Below are positions 34,701 to 49,700 of a DNA stretch of 64,000 bases, piece by piece. The stretch spans positions 38,388,784 to 38,452,783 of the forward strand of contig NC_089857.1 of the NCBI RefSeq assembly GCF_036373705.1. The letters are read 5' to 3'. The DNA is from Amia ocellicauda (taxonomy: Eukaryota; Chordata; Actinopteri; Amiiformes; Amiidae). A program made the translations under genes and the position numbers. The notes under the pieces are model-generated. The model made no database searches. It worked only from the letters and a program-made list of their open reading frames with translations, and was not told the origin of the DNA. How positions within the stretch are numbered: the first letter of the stretch is position 1; each line of letters opens with the position of its first letter.

Positions 34701-37700
34701 GTGTGTCCCACAGCAACTTCTTACTACTTATTAAGATTTCAAAGATACAAACCAGTAGTTCAGTAATTGCTTTCTTGAATCTGCCTTTAATAATTACACT
34801 TAGAAAAGCTGTACTGAAAATTAGAAAGGCAGAGACTAATGGAAAACTAGATTTTTCACTGAATTAGAAAGCAAGACAATCCATATATTGACAACATTTC
34901 AAGTTGAAAGAGATCGGGAAAACTGTTTTGGACTGTCCATGAGAGGGAGGCAAACACGGGTCTGATGCACAGTGGCATCTCCTTTGGTGGAGGCAGGAAA
35001 GCTGCAGAAGACTTGATACAGGAGATGTCTGTGGAAGGGTCAGTGTGCATCTCACATAACACTGGGACCTTTGTCAATGGCAAGAGAGATTCCTTGAGCC
35101 GGGAGATAAAGGGAAGTTGAAAATGACAATTTGGTTTAATAAAAAGGAAATGCCCAAAGAGGAAAAAAAAACTGCTGCAGGTCTTTGTTTTAACCTACGT
35201 TTTAGCCGACGCTTCCAGATGAAAAGGAAAAAATGTACATTACTAGATTAATTATTACTGAAATCGGTTCTACTTTCTACAAATCATGGTTTAGGCTTTT
35301 TAACTATATGTTAATCTCTCATGTGGCGATCAAGAATGAAACTGAAATTAACAAACACAAAAAATTCATATTATAAAATCTAATTTAATTTTAACATGAG
35401 TCTAATTTATAAGATCATTTTGAGCCCTAATAACTTCCTAATATGTTACTGTATTTATCATCTTCTGTAAATTACATTAAGTTGATACTGCCATCAACAC
35501 AACTGTAAACTATTCATGACCTAAATTTGTAGTCAACACATTGGATTTAAGCCATAGGCAATTCCAGCATTACCTCTAGTAAATTATAAGGTATTTGTTT
35601 TATATTGTTTTGCGTGGATTTCTAAGTTATTGGATGAACTAGGTTCTTGGCACTTTACACCTTTTTACACCAAGCTACATGTCCTTCGGGATCCTGTCTA
35701 AATGATCTGTGACTCCGCTGAGCTTTGTGAGATTCCACACCTACAGTTGCTGAAAGAAAGTGTATTTCAGTGACATGTTTTCTAAAAGTGCAGTATATAT
35801 CATGGTTCATTTATGAACTTTACTGGCTTTTTGCATATGGACAACTTCCAATACCTTAAACTTTTAGCTGGCAAGCAAGGGGTTGATAATACGTGCCATC
35901 CACTGTATTTATATAAAATCATTTCTTTTTTAACTTTTCCTAGTTAAAAAAAAAAAATTGCACACTTTCCAGTCACCATGGGACGTGTGATATCACTCTG
36001 GAGAAATCAATAACAATGATTTTAAAAGACTTCCAATGCTTATAGTTTGCTGTGTCCCACTTAGAAAAATTGAGAAGAAAACTGTTGTGGATAACTGAAG
36101 CAGATGCTAAGCACACGTCTTGAGAGCAGCAATGACATCTGAGTTTTTCCATTCAGATTTACTAACTATACCATCTTTTCTTCTGATACAGTAAATGTAT
36201 GTCAGCTAAATATCATACATAAATCGATTGACCATTTATACATAATTATACATTGTCATTCTTGGTGATTTTGCCATCATTTACACAAGATCAACAAACC
36301 AAGTGTATATTAAACAAAATACTGTTAATATATAGGTATATTCTAAACCAATCAAACATATACAAATGAAACACTTACCAGTATAGAAAACTAGTCTTCT
36401 CGATTGCAATTTATTTGTTTTACTTGTACAACTTGATAGTGACAAAAACCCTCCAAAGGTATTTAAGACTTAACGAATGCAACAATTAAAGAAAAATATC
36501 TCCAACATTCTTTTGGATGTTAGAAATTGACAGTGACTGTAACAGATCAGAGCCATGACCTCCTGTTCTAAAGAAATTATTTCTTGTGTTTACAAAAAAA
36601 AGTGCTGCATACTTTTGCAAGTCGACATCTTTTGTTGAAACCTGTGTTCATCTGTTGAAGCAAAGGTACAAATTACCTGATTATGATGTATCATGCATCT
36701 GAGAAAGACTCTTTGTTCGGGGGAGAAAATCAATAGGAAACCTCTAGGAACAGCTCTTTTTTGCTTTTTAAATGTCCAGGCAAGAAGGGTCTGGAAATGC
36801 TGATTCCACATTTAGAACGACAGTGATTCATACCGTAGTACTGTCCGGTTAGGTCTCTAAGTTATACCTGAGGGTCTTTTGCTGACATTTCATCTGCAAC
36901 TTTGGGGAAGCAAAGGCGATCTGGTTGCTGGATATAGAGGGAAACAGGGGAGAACCTGTAACATTGTTTTATTTTTAGAAAAAACGGATCTTGGAGAGCT
37001 GTATTTGGGGTAGAGCAGTTGGGTTCCAGTGGTTTGTAATGTAATTTGTAAGCGATCACATTGGCCAGATATTCCCAATATAGTGGCAGATGGACACTGA
37101 GGAATGGAAGAATAAAATCATAACATTGCATTGCTTATTTGCCTGTTAAGCATTAGGCTATATTTGGAAGCCTCACATTGTTAAATTTAAAGAGCTGCCT
37201 TAATGGGCATCTGTACTGCATGCCAAACAGCCATTTCCCTTCTTTTGCTTCTAAGGAATTCTGAAGGGCAGCTTTAAGTTTGTCTCTTCCCTCTCTGGCT
37301 TTGCTGGGTATATAGGATTTTGTTATGAAGCGAAAATAAGTTAATTAATTAATTTTGTTAGTTTGTAGCAGCAGCATGGAAACAACAACAATGTTCTTGC
37401 TTAAAGTAATGAGTTGGGACAGCAACTGAGCATGTGGTTCACTGTGTATCCTGATTGAGGGTGTCGGTCAGCCTGGATATGTTCTTAACATCTCTTAATA
37501 GTCTGGACCGCCCATTTTATCACGAGAAATGACAGGCTGCTTACAACTTGATGTGCGCAGATAAAAAATGTCCATATCATGTGAGCGTGAGAGCAACCAT
37601 TTGAAATTGTCCCATTTCACTCGCTTAACACCCTCTTTATTATAGTGAAAGTTTCTATTGATTAAACGTACCTTCTCCTTTGTGTGAAGTAAACAGTATA

Positions 37701-40700
37701 ATTAGTATAATAATAATTAATGAGTGAGTTGGGCATGCAAATGACAACAATTCATATATAAAGTGGAATAAAGGGCCGGATTAAATCAAAACTTTGACCC
37801 ACCCGCTAATAGAAAACTACAGAACTGTACTCAGTTGCAGCTTTGTTTTTAGTAAGATGCCACTTTCTTCTAATCAGAAATGTAACCTCTATGATGTACA
37901 GCTTTGTAGTTTACTATTAGCAGGTGGGTCAAAGTTTTTGATTTAATCCGGCCCAAAGATTCTATGAGAAAGGAGATACAGAGAATCTCTTTTGAAATAA
38001 GACAGGTTTATGTAACGTTAAGGTGTATATTTGTCTTGCTAATCAAATTGTAAATTTTGCATTTAATTCAGCTGATTATAGGACTATTACAAGAAAAGAG
38101 CTGACAATTGTGACATTCTGCCTTTCTAAGCAGAAAGAACACCAAGGATCCTTTGCTATATTGATAATGATTGCTGTGTAGAGCTGACAGGTTGTCTCTC
38201 CCCACAATGTACAATATCCCCTTTTGGGACTGGTGGATGGTAGCATGAAATGCATTTTTCAGTTGTCATGCTACTAAAGAATACATGTCATGGTTAGGTG
38301 CTTCTCCAGGACAACAAGTTGCCTTTTCTGAGGTGCACTGCTTCTCAAAGAACATCTGGACTTTTCTTTGCCTTTTTCTTTGGAAATGACACACCTCTCA
38401 TATATGAAGCCTGTCATTACGGGATTTGTAAAATGTTTAAACCATATTGCAATTAAGATTGAGTCCAGGGAGTATTTTTTGAAGTGGCTTCCATTGTGAA
38501 ATAACTGTTCAACTCCTCACCTGGGTCTACAGTGCCTGTGTGTTTCACCAAGTGCCTTTGCCTATGATGCCACCAAAAACAGCGCAGCTTGAAGGAAAAT
38601 AGTTTGTAGTTTGTGAAATTTGTATTTGACGTTTTTTTTTTTCTGTCATTCTGTATAGCTTACACTGCACTTATTTTCCTTATAGTTGTGCAATTCCTTA
38701 CCCCCATCCCTAAAGATAAACAGATTATTTCTCCCAATGTGTTTTTACTATTTCGTTGAGCTGTGTGAACAATGTGTTAATCTACTTTACAGTAAGTGTA
38801 AAGCTGCAAAGAAATCTCTTGGTTTCCTAATGGTTTAATTAATGGACCGCACTGATAAGTTGTTGAAATCTGTGAATATTACATTGTTTTCTGTTTCAGT
38901 TTTCATTAGTGAGGGAAACCACCCTGAATCAATGTATTGAAACAGATATTCCGTTTTTTTTTTAAATAAGTAATTCCCCATTAAATGTATATTTTTAAAA
39001 ATGTCCTCATGAATACATCCTATTTCAAATTGTCTATTATTTCAAAAGCCAGGAATATCCATGATTTGTCCTGCATTTTGTATTTGGCGATTCTACTACT
39101 TCAAGAAAGCACCTAATGATTGACAAATAAGTATTATTTTACAAATAAGCAGCTTAATTGTATAGATTTTATTTATTGCAATGCACTGTATGCCATTCAA
39201 CAACAGACTTATCAAATGCCAATGCCAATATTGGTTTGATATTGGAAGAATTTAATGTATATAATTAAACAATCATGTGTGGTTCAGGAGGGCATTGCTT
39301 CTCATCCATTGATCACCGTCAGTGTGAAGCTTCTGCACATTGTTGTATGATCCACGCTGAACACGTCCCTACTGTATGTTCAGTTTTGTACGGCTAAGAT
39401 GCGTACCATGGAGCTCATCTGTTACGGTTCTGTGTGCTGCAGCCGCTACGCCGTGTTCTCTATCATCTGCTCCCCAATCCTGACCCACTGACCCTCGAAA
39501 CACAGAAATGTCATGTCAGTGGATTGTAATTAGTGCATCGAGAGAGTGCCTTCCTGTGACCTTTCACCCTGCAGCGGGATGGTGCAAAAGGGGGGGGGGG
39601 AGCTGTCATGTGCATCGTGTATAGAAAATGAACTGCTGCCTACCCCCTCTGTATTATAACTGCCAGCGTGTGTGCAGCTGAGTCTGCAGATGAATATGCA
39701 GGTTAGGGAGAAATTAACCTGCAAAGCACTTTTTGCATTTATTGTCTTGCAGAAGATATACTGCTTCTGCCACCAGACAGGCACTGTGTTTGAGAGAGTT
39801 TCGTTAGTGATTCCACACATGGAGTTCCTATTTTGCAGTGTATTTGTTTCTTTTTTGAATCCTTTACTCTTGTCAGCCCCCCAAAATATTTTTTATGTAA
39901 CTTTCCAAGGATAACTGTAATGCATAATTTGTTTTCGTAAATTTGCAGAACAACCTGGCTAACCTGAGCCCTGAATAGTGTGTGTGTGTAATTTATATAT
40001 TTATATATATAAATAAATTATGAGCCTTAATCAGGTTAAACATCATTATTGTTTTCGTATCTGTTTCAGGTTTTTAAAATCGATGTTCTTACGAGTGGAA
40101 GGCAGCACTCAGTGGAGAAGCGCTACAGTGAATTCCATGCCCTGCATAAAAAGGTAACCATTTTCTCTCCTCCTCCCACCCCCTCGCTCTCATGGCTGAC
40201 TTAAAGGTTGTGGTGCTAGGTCCACATAGAGCAAGAAAGGATTGTTAATCATCGGCTGAAGTGGCACCCTTAGAGTATTTATCTTGTAAGCAGCTCAGCC
40301 CTACTGGAAACTCAGATTGTCTCAGGTTTGTCTTCATTCATCTAAAGCAATTCATTATTGACTGTCACAATCCCCAGCAACTGCGATGATGTCAACTTGA
40401 ACACTCTTCACGGACGAAAATAAAATAAATAAAATAAATAAAATACATTCAGGGAATGACCAACAATAAAAAAAGAGTGCTGGTAAAGAAGGCGGCTTTA
40501 AGTACTGAACTTAATGGTGTATTATTGTAATGGTAGACTATGAACAATTGCATTGATTTCCACATAGATATACAATAAAGTGTTGATAATAAAAACGCAG
40601 ACTTTTGGTCTTTAAATAGGCTGCATATCAGAGGACGAATCATTCAATTTAGCTGTAAATAATGGAATATAGTGCTGTTTGCAGTCAAATTCTATGTGTT

Positions 40701-43700
40701 CTTATAAAAAGAAATCTATTGAGATGCTGTGCAATTTTTATTTTCTTTCCTTGCAGCTAAAAAAATGTATAAAACCTCCGGAGATTCCATCCAAGCATGT
40801 GAGAAATTGGGTTCCTAAAGTACTTGAGCAAAGACGACTCGGGCTGGAAGTATATCTGCAGGTACAGCTCTTTGCTTTTTTGAAACAGAACAGAATAAAC
40901 CTTTTACAATTGTTTTATTAGAGTATTAAAGCAGAACCTAAAGAGACTATACAAATAGATTGCAGAAGCCCTAAGTTGTAAACATATCGCATAGTGTAAC
41001 AGCCTTGTGATGTCAAAAACTCCATTGAAGAATGAGAAATAGCAATTTATAAGAATATTAATCAACACAGTGTGGATTTTGTGTAAGACTTTTGCCACTA
41101 CTGTACAAGGCCACTAATCACATCCCTGCATCCCTGCTGTATACAAAGATCATGAAACAAAGACTTTAAATGACTTCAGCTAAAACTCTGCATTCAGTAT
41201 TAAACCATTTAATGATTTTAATTATATCAAGATAGTTTTACTCAGCAGAAGGCCTCTAAGCAATACTAATTTAATGTTTGCTGTGTTATTTTCTTGCTCT
41301 GATTTATTAATTTCTTGGAGGGGGAGCGGGATTTTTTTGGATTCTGGTTTTAGTTGTTTGGGATTTTTAGATGTATTGATTTCTCACTGCATGGGCATCA
41401 CACCTTTACAGCACAGACTGCTGGTGCCACAAATTCTGACATACAGACTGTGACGAGATAATGGCCGATCTCAGTCACTGTCACGGGATCACAGTTCTTT
41501 GTGTCTAAACCTTGTATCTGCTGCTGTCACAGTATCTCTGTCAGGTGTTCCGGTGTTCAAACTTCTCTTTTTGCTTTAAAAATGCTGTTAAATGTGTCTC
41601 CAATCCACTCCTAGAAGAAATAGTTTGATGTGATATTTCCTACAAGTTTGTCTTCCCAATGTTTTTCCTTATATATAATAAAATTGTCTGTCCGTGATAC
41701 ACAACATTTCTTCAAATGAGGTTTAATATTATACACTCCTTCACACACACATGAATGGAAATACTGTGCATATGCATTAGAAATCCCCACATTTATTGAA
41801 TGTTTCAAAAATCTATATGGATTTACTTGAGAAATAGGCGGTTGTGTATATTTCTGGGAAATGTTGTGTGCACAGTTAAAAAATTATTAAAAGTGAGTGC
41901 ACACACCATGAAAGGTTTACATAGTCCATTTTAAGGGATGATTCCAAATACTATGAACTACGTAGTGTATACATATTTAAAATATATAAATTAATTTAGT
42001 CTAAGCACACATCTGTAAGACTACCTTGGACTCCTGTCATTTACCCCTTAGGATAGGGTGAAGGTAACTTGTAGGGCAATTGTATCTCTTTTTTTTTCCC
42101 CATCTTTGGGTTTTCTTCAACTAAAGGTGGCAGTGGAGAGATTACATGCTAAATCTAGTACAAGATAAACTGTTTTTCCTTCCTCATTAAAGCCTGTGAA
42201 AACCGTGTTAAATAATATTAATGACTAGGATTGTCAGTATTTACCAGTGCCTTCACCGGTACAAGTGATTTTATCGATTGATACAGATGCGCTGTAATGC
42301 TGAAGATTATACTGCTCTGATGTTATCAAAGGCTTAACTAAGTTTATTAGCACACATTGTATCTTTAAATAGATCTAGATGATGATGTTGATTGGGAAAA
42401 GCAGAATACCATCCATCTTTTTGATCTGCTAATAACTGAAATCCATCATTGTTTCTATCAGCTGAGTTCACATTCTCCAGAGTCTACAGGTTTTTTTTGG
42501 AGCAAGCCCGGGAATGTAGGACAATATGCGCTGTCTGTTATTTATCAATAGGTTTTGGAACTGGCAGTGGTGGTCTTGCATTCAAGTAATACTGATTGAG
42601 AAAGACACCTCTTAACTGTTATTAATAACCAATAGCCCTCCCTTCTTTGGGATGTAAAATACATTAACCTCTTTGTCAGGAGATCTTTAAAGAAGATGGG
42701 AAACGTAATGTGTATTGATATTATTGATAACAATTTTATTCTTCTTATTAATAATAATATCGTCACCTGTAGAATTTTTCAAATATATAAATCTTTTCCT
42801 TGACCATTTTATTTCAAAACGTTTGTACTGAAAAGTAACACATATTCAACGCTGAAGTTCTTGCGTCTGGGTGTTTTATGGGTGCATGAATACACACATG
42901 CACACATGAATACACACATTTGTATTATTGTTGTATTTATATATTCAGATCATAAATAAACTAGAAGTTCTGGTGTCTATAAGGCAGTTCAAATGTTTGA
43001 TAAATTACCTTTTTATTGTTAATTGTGATTGCTTTTCTTAATGTGTGTGTGTTCTATAGCCACGCATTTGTATGTTTTATTTTATAATACAGGGCTCAAC
43101 TGTAAAAGAGACCTAGGTCTCAGTTTGATTTACAAGTATAAGTAAAAATAAAGGTAAGTAAAAAAGAGGTAAATGTAATAATCTGGAGTGAACACCAACT
43201 AAACATAAGTTTTTCATTTTTTATTGGTATTAATCCTAGTGTCTTTCCCGGGTAAAACAGAAAACACTACATGGTATATTTCCGTGTTTAGCACTGTGTT
43301 CTGTACAGCAAAACTATTTTGGCAATTAATGTTTCAGTATCATGTCAAAGTACCCAGTTCTTCTGACCTGCAGGCCTTCTTGTTTTTTCATTCTCCAGCA
43401 CCTTCGCTCATGTTCGCAGTTTTATCGATATCAGAAGGCACGCAGGTGGAACAAAGCCCTTTCCTTTTTTTCCCCGTTTTAAATGAGGCAAGGCTCTCTC
43501 CGCTAAGTCAACCATGAACAGTGACCCCCCTGCTTAATTTGATTAAACACTTTGTTAGTAGTTGAGATTAATGTATTTTTCTCCTGCTAATTCTTTCCAA
43601 TTACTTAGTATATATAAAATCCCAGACCTTGTTAATTATGCACTTGTTGTTTAGTAATTTTTAACAATATTTCCAGAGCAGGGGCTATTACCAGAGTAAC

Positions 43701-46700
43701 CTTGCTGTCAAATGGAAACTCTCAGCAGATTAGGCTCCCTGACTTGAGTCCATTCGTTTTCAGGCCAAGTCTAATTACTGCCTGCTACAGGTACCAGGCT
43801 ATCTTGCACTTAAGTAATGTAGGTGCTTCTGAGAACCAATAGGAAAAGATTAATTGTTTGCTTTGTTTTGTCCCCCAAGGGACATAGGGCGCTTAATCAA
43901 GAAAAATAATTCCTTCTTGTGTTGATTTGGTTTATTTTCTGAGACGATTCAAGTATAGCGGCATGGTGTGGAGAGCAGCTTTTTGTAAGAAACATTGCCT
44001 TTTAACTGCAGAGGCAAAGATACAGTGAAACAAATGTAAGAAAACAAGGGAATTGATGAGAGTGTTTCACATTTCTCACAGTAAGTAATCTGGCTGTTGG
44101 GTTTTTATGCTTACCAATACTATTGCATTGTATTGTCATTTGTATTGTCTATGTCTACTAAAATCTAATCAAGTGGACAATAGTTTAAAAAAAGAAAAAA
44201 AAAAAGCGTTTTCCAAATTGTTCTTAATTGGTAGAGCAAGCAGTGTGCTAATTGCTGTGATGTTTCCAATTAAAAAGAACCCCCATCTAGCAAGCCCCAT
44301 TAATTCAACCTTTGCATTGCTGATAAATAAGCTATCAAATACTAGAACAGATTAATTGCATGCAGTTAATTCTATCTGAAATTGAAGGTCACAGAAAGTT
44401 CTTCGGTTAAATGCAAATGGTGCAATAAAGCATTTTAAATCACTGACAATTTGCATGTAGATAATTTCCTTTTTAAGTTAGGTCTGTTTAATTTGAACCT
44501 TTTTTATTTTTTTATTTGTATTTATTGTAGAAAATCAGAACAAATTACAATGTAATGTGTAAACTTAAAAACCCTAATGTATTATTTAAATCTAAAATGT
44601 GAAAATCTCATATCAAATGTATGAATTATGCCCCTACCCCAACCCTTTTTTTAATCCACCAGTTTGGACTATCCAGTTATCATTCAGCCTAGCTCTAACG
44701 CCCTGTGCTGTTCTGGGGAAGGCATTGCACACACGTCTGTGGACGTATGTGTTTAATTGCACATATGTGTTTAGCAATGAGAGCTCTGAAGACAGACAGG
44801 GAGGCATTTGTGTGAACAAAAGGATGCACACCTCCCTTACTTGTGACACCCAGTGCCACAGCCTCCCTGTACCCCATCCCTCCATGGGGCCCCCACAGGG
44901 TCCCAGTTCCAGTCAGCTAGTGTTCTAGCCAGGATCTGACTGGTAACTTCAAGTCTATAATCCGAAACGTCAGAGCGAGAGTTTTGCCTGACAATGCCCT
45001 GTGGGATCCTCATTCATTATTATTCCAAGTTCCAAAGCATACTTCAATGCAAAGCTTAGTGTGTTATATGTAGAAAGGCCAGTCGGTTCAGTCAGTGCTG
45101 TAATGATGTGTGTGTATGTAACAGAAACATGCATTCTATATGCATACTGTTTAGATTTTTTAAGAACCCTTTAAACATTGTCACTAAGTTCATTTTATAA
45201 TTGATTAACAAAGAGTACGAAAAATCTGGATGAACTCTCTGGCCACAGAAACATTCTCCATTCACTACAGAAGAAAATATATGTATATTGGACAATGCAC
45301 TAGTAATTATCTTATAGAGCAGCAGACGATAGAGGTTAATAAGAATGTAAACAGTTCAAAAGGTGGCTTAATATAAACTGTATTACACCCTAAAGTGGTG
45401 AGGTTGGTTTTATTAGTGTAAACTTGTAATTTTTCAGCAAAATGGGGAACTTAGTGCAGAATGGCATTGATGAATGCAGTCTTACAGAGTTGATACGATT
45501 CATTTGTCATCAGCATGAAAAAGGTTAATCAGTATTCGCTGGGCAGGTTGTGTTGCCTTTTTCAGTAATTGTACCATTCTGTGCCTTTATCAAACCATTC
45601 CTTGTTTGCCTGGTTGGGGAGGAAAAGTGTCACCGAAGAGAAGCCACAATGAATTACTTGTGATTTTAGAAAGATTACATTTCTAACGTCTCACTGCAAA
45701 AAAAAAAAAAAAAAATGTCAGCTTTCTGTCCAAGTAAATGCATGGAGTACATCAAACATGCTACGGAATGACCCTGGGAAGAAAAATCAATTGCAATTCA
45801 TATTTCATAAGACTATAATTGCTTGTGAAAGCGTGGCAGCAATTTGTTTTATGGGACTGTTCAGCAGTTGCCTCTTTCTGCTTAGCTGTTGTGAATGACA
45901 GTACCGCACATAGAAGAAGGCCTCAGTAACATCCTACTTTTCCCAGAGTTGCCTGCTTCCTTAATGTCTTAAAGCAGTAACTTCTGGAAACGAGGGTTTT
46001 CTTTTGAAGGCACTTGCATGTTTTTTTTTTTTTCTTCTTTTTTTTGACAAGGTTCTATCATCTGTGAAGTTATCGATTTGCCAGTGTTTTAACCATCAAA
46101 CTGGATCCATTTGAGTGACTGTGGTTTTTAGACAATTTCTCGGACAGGCAAGGCATCACGGCAATTGGCTGTTTTAAAGACAGTATTTCAATTCGTAGAC
46201 AGTATTTCAAACCCCATTCCCTTTTGAAGAAGCTTCAGACTTCATAGCCCCACTGTGGACTGAGATGTCATAGGGAGACAGAAAACGCAGCTCACTTTAT
46301 GGATTGCTGTTAGGTCAACAAAACTTTGGCAGCATTGATTAACTTGACAGTGAATACAGCAGTACATTTATCACTTATGGCTGTGCTGTAGAAAATCTAA
46401 TAAGAGGCAAACAATTCCCTGTAGAGCTGTAACAGGTTCAGAGTGGTTAACAGTGCATGCACTGGAAATTTCTGCCTTTCCTATTATGCCCTTACTACAG
46501 GTTGGATAGTTTCACTCAGGGCTATGATGCCCCGAAAACAGACACATGATCTAGTCATAGAGCACATTCTTTGCTTATGTAAACGTAGATGTAATCCAAA
46601 AGGGAATATGTTCAGTCAAACACAATATGGAGCAACTGTCCTGTACAAATTTATTAATGCAGCTCTTGCTATTTAAGATTCCCAAAATGACTACATAAAT

Positions 46701-49700
46701 GACTCTAAGATAGTCATTAATAAAGACAAATATTTGATTATAATTATTCTGTTTTCCTAGTCCACTACATAATAAAAGGAATCCTTTTATGTTTTTATCT
46801 TTACCCTGTAAGGGACTGTAAATGGGGATCTGCATTTTCGGCTATACATAGCATTACAAAAACACAGCAGTTATTCTTTCAGCCCCACATGATTCATATA
46901 TATGTATATCTATTTACCTATCTATCCATCCGTATCTATGTAAGCCACCAGTAAATTTGAGAAATTTTGCCACTAGAGTTCATCATCATTTACATTTCTC
47001 ACTATAAAATGTTCCCCACTTGGTGTGTGACTGAGCGGGGTGAATATTGATTAGCCATCATGCTGGCATCAGAACCACTCTTAGGATTCAATTTTTTGTT
47101 GTTTTGCATATTGTATTGATCTAATGTGGTAAATGAGCATCAAGCGTGCAGGAAGAGGATGAATTGTTTACTCGCATAAAAATAACCTTTCAATACGGGA
47201 AGATGCATGGCTCACACTTTTGGTGGTGTTCTGCTGCCCGAAGCAGATGGCATTCAGCTGCTATTGATTTCCTCCTGCAGTTGGGAACCAGCAGACCCGG
47301 GCATGCTCATTTAGCCTATTCATCCCTTTCTTTTTTTTCCTCCTTTTCCACAACAAAGAATTGGAGAAGAAAGGTTGATTAACTTGATTTGTTCTTTATA
47401 AAGTTAATAGCAATTTTCTGCAGTACCTTTTCAGAGGAGTGGAGGCAATCACAGCCTATCAGTTTTGATAATGCTGTGTAAATTAGGACCATATTCATTT
47501 TTCAGTCTATTCTGTTCCCTGTAAACATAGAGTGACACGATCATTACCTATGTAAAAGCCTAGAAACAAGGATTGGAGTAAAGTAAAAATGTAAAAACAT
47601 GCAACTGATTGATAGTAGTAATGGATGGATGCATAGATAAATAAAGTGAATCATAAATAAAGTGATGTATGGGGGTGTTTTTTTTATTATTTGTATTTTA
47701 TTGTCTGGCTTGAAATGACCACCTTATTTCCCTTGCAGTCAGATGGTCACTCTGTATGCATTGTTTCAAGGCTGGCAAAGTTTCTCAGAAATGAGTGTAT
47801 TAACCCCAAGTGCACTGAACTCCCAGCGCTCCTTGCAATCTTGCGCGGCGACTTGATGTGAGCACCTGCTTTTTGTAGTAATTAGTTTCAATGGGAATGT
47901 CTGACAGGCTCCAGGGAGTTCATTCTGACCCATCATACATGATGTGAAGAAAAACATCAGTAAGACAAACACAAGAAAACTTATCATGCTGTAAAATGGC
48001 ATGAATATATTTTGCTCAACATCTTGTGTGGTACTGGGGGAAGGAAACAGTTCCCTGAAGATCAGCGATTGTACCCCTCTGTTGTATTGAACTATTTGGT
48101 TTTAGAGCATTTTATTTTCTTAGATTTATAATGTAACTCTCTGTGTACAACAAGGTTTGTGTAGGCACTGTTTTCAAATTCATCATTTGAAATGCATTCA
48201 TTTTTTATATTCAATCCACAGATTGCCATTTTTGTGTTTGTATTTTTGTACTGTTATTTTTATGAAATTGTTAAAGACAGTTGAGAGATTTTGTAGAAAG
48301 ATAGGGCAGGCTTTTCATTTCAACATTAAGAATATATAATTTCTGCCACATTATACTGAACATTGTTATTCTTAAAATAATTACATATTTAGTTAAATGT
48401 TTTTTTGTAATATAATGGCTTAAATGGAGTTAGCATTGATGTTGTGTTAATCAGTTGGTGCTGAATATTAGTAAATAGATTATATTTAAATTACTAAACT
48501 GTCACTATATAGATGCTATATACCCTGAATATTTAAGTGTATTGTGTATTTGAAAGAATGTGAAAAGGTGTGCTACAATGGCAGAGAGAGGATTAGTAAC
48601 ACAATACATTAATGGGGAGATAATGTGTTGAATTCATATGTAAATCATATAGAAAATATACAAGCTTTCAGTCTGTCTAAAAGTATATAATATTGAGGAA
48701 TTTTCCCAAGCTGTTTAGGCTCCTTAAAAAGTAAAGAAATACAATAAGAAAACCCATAACCGAGTCATACGATGATCATATCTGCTGATACCTGAATGAC
48801 TCACTTTGCCATAGAACGTGGCGATAACAGTCAGGTTATATGAGGAGCTTTGTTGACAACCACATATATTTTATATGTTTACAAGAAAAATGCACTTCCT
48901 TCCCGGAATAAACTCACAGAAAAGCATTCACAACTGCACACAGCCCAATTTGATTGATTGAGGAACCTATTATTTTCTGTGTTGGGAACACTATATCTAG
49001 CTAATGATAACTATGACATGCAGAATACATTGAGTATATCAGTTCTGGCTGGAAGATGCCATCTTTACAATAAACCTAACCGTGCCTGTATCAGTCAGAT
49101 TTAGCATGTTTAATGTTTATTCATATAAAACCTCTTCATCTCAATGTCTTTGATGAACTTACGCATGCTTGATTAATTGTTTTGCTTTAATTTTAGAAGA
49201 AATGTAGCTATACATACTGAATTGGTATTATTGGTATTAGAATAAGGTTCCTTTTGTTCCAAAAAGAAAAAAGAAAAAATGCTACAAGCAGGGAGGGATG
49301 TTTGTGCCATTGCTCCGCAGCTGGGGAAATACTTATTAAAAGGCACTTCTGCTGATATAGGATCCTCCTGTACTATATCTGAAATTCATTTATAAGTATC
49401 TGCTGGGGCTTCAGAGTTTGAAGAGCGCGTGTTAAAATTGTGTGGCAGTGTACACAATCATAATCTCGGAAGGTTAGCAAACTGTTCTCGTCTGGGTTTT
49501 CAGTAAGCTCTTCAGTTACCACTATAATTGGCTGATGAGTAGGCTCGGACCTAAAAAGAATGCCAATGTTCGATTTCCCAGTGTCCTCAGTGAAGATATG
49601 TCACCATTTATGCCGGGTTTAGTGACAATTCTCTTGAAGAGAAACTCGAGGGAAATCATTACATTGTTTATACTTCTCCCTTGTCGGACAGCATTATCCT

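Larger units (their letters stand above)
19593..40069 (+). other. SNX24: SNX24 intron 1 (20.5 kb)
   Basis: GT-AG intron in phase 0. It holds (GT)n at 21127-21166, a SINE (about 21470-21690), a GATACC-rich repeat (22224-22310), the third foldback copy (22857-22940), a diverged tandem duplication (22984-23260), an ATT run near 28410-28433, weak repeat units (29530-29910), an 80-bp palindrome (31641-31720), (GT)-rich sequence near 32047-32082, a foldback MITE (37773-37954) and a G10 run near 39591-39600. No second gene is evident inside; the longest open frames lack any family signature. Confidence 0.85.
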
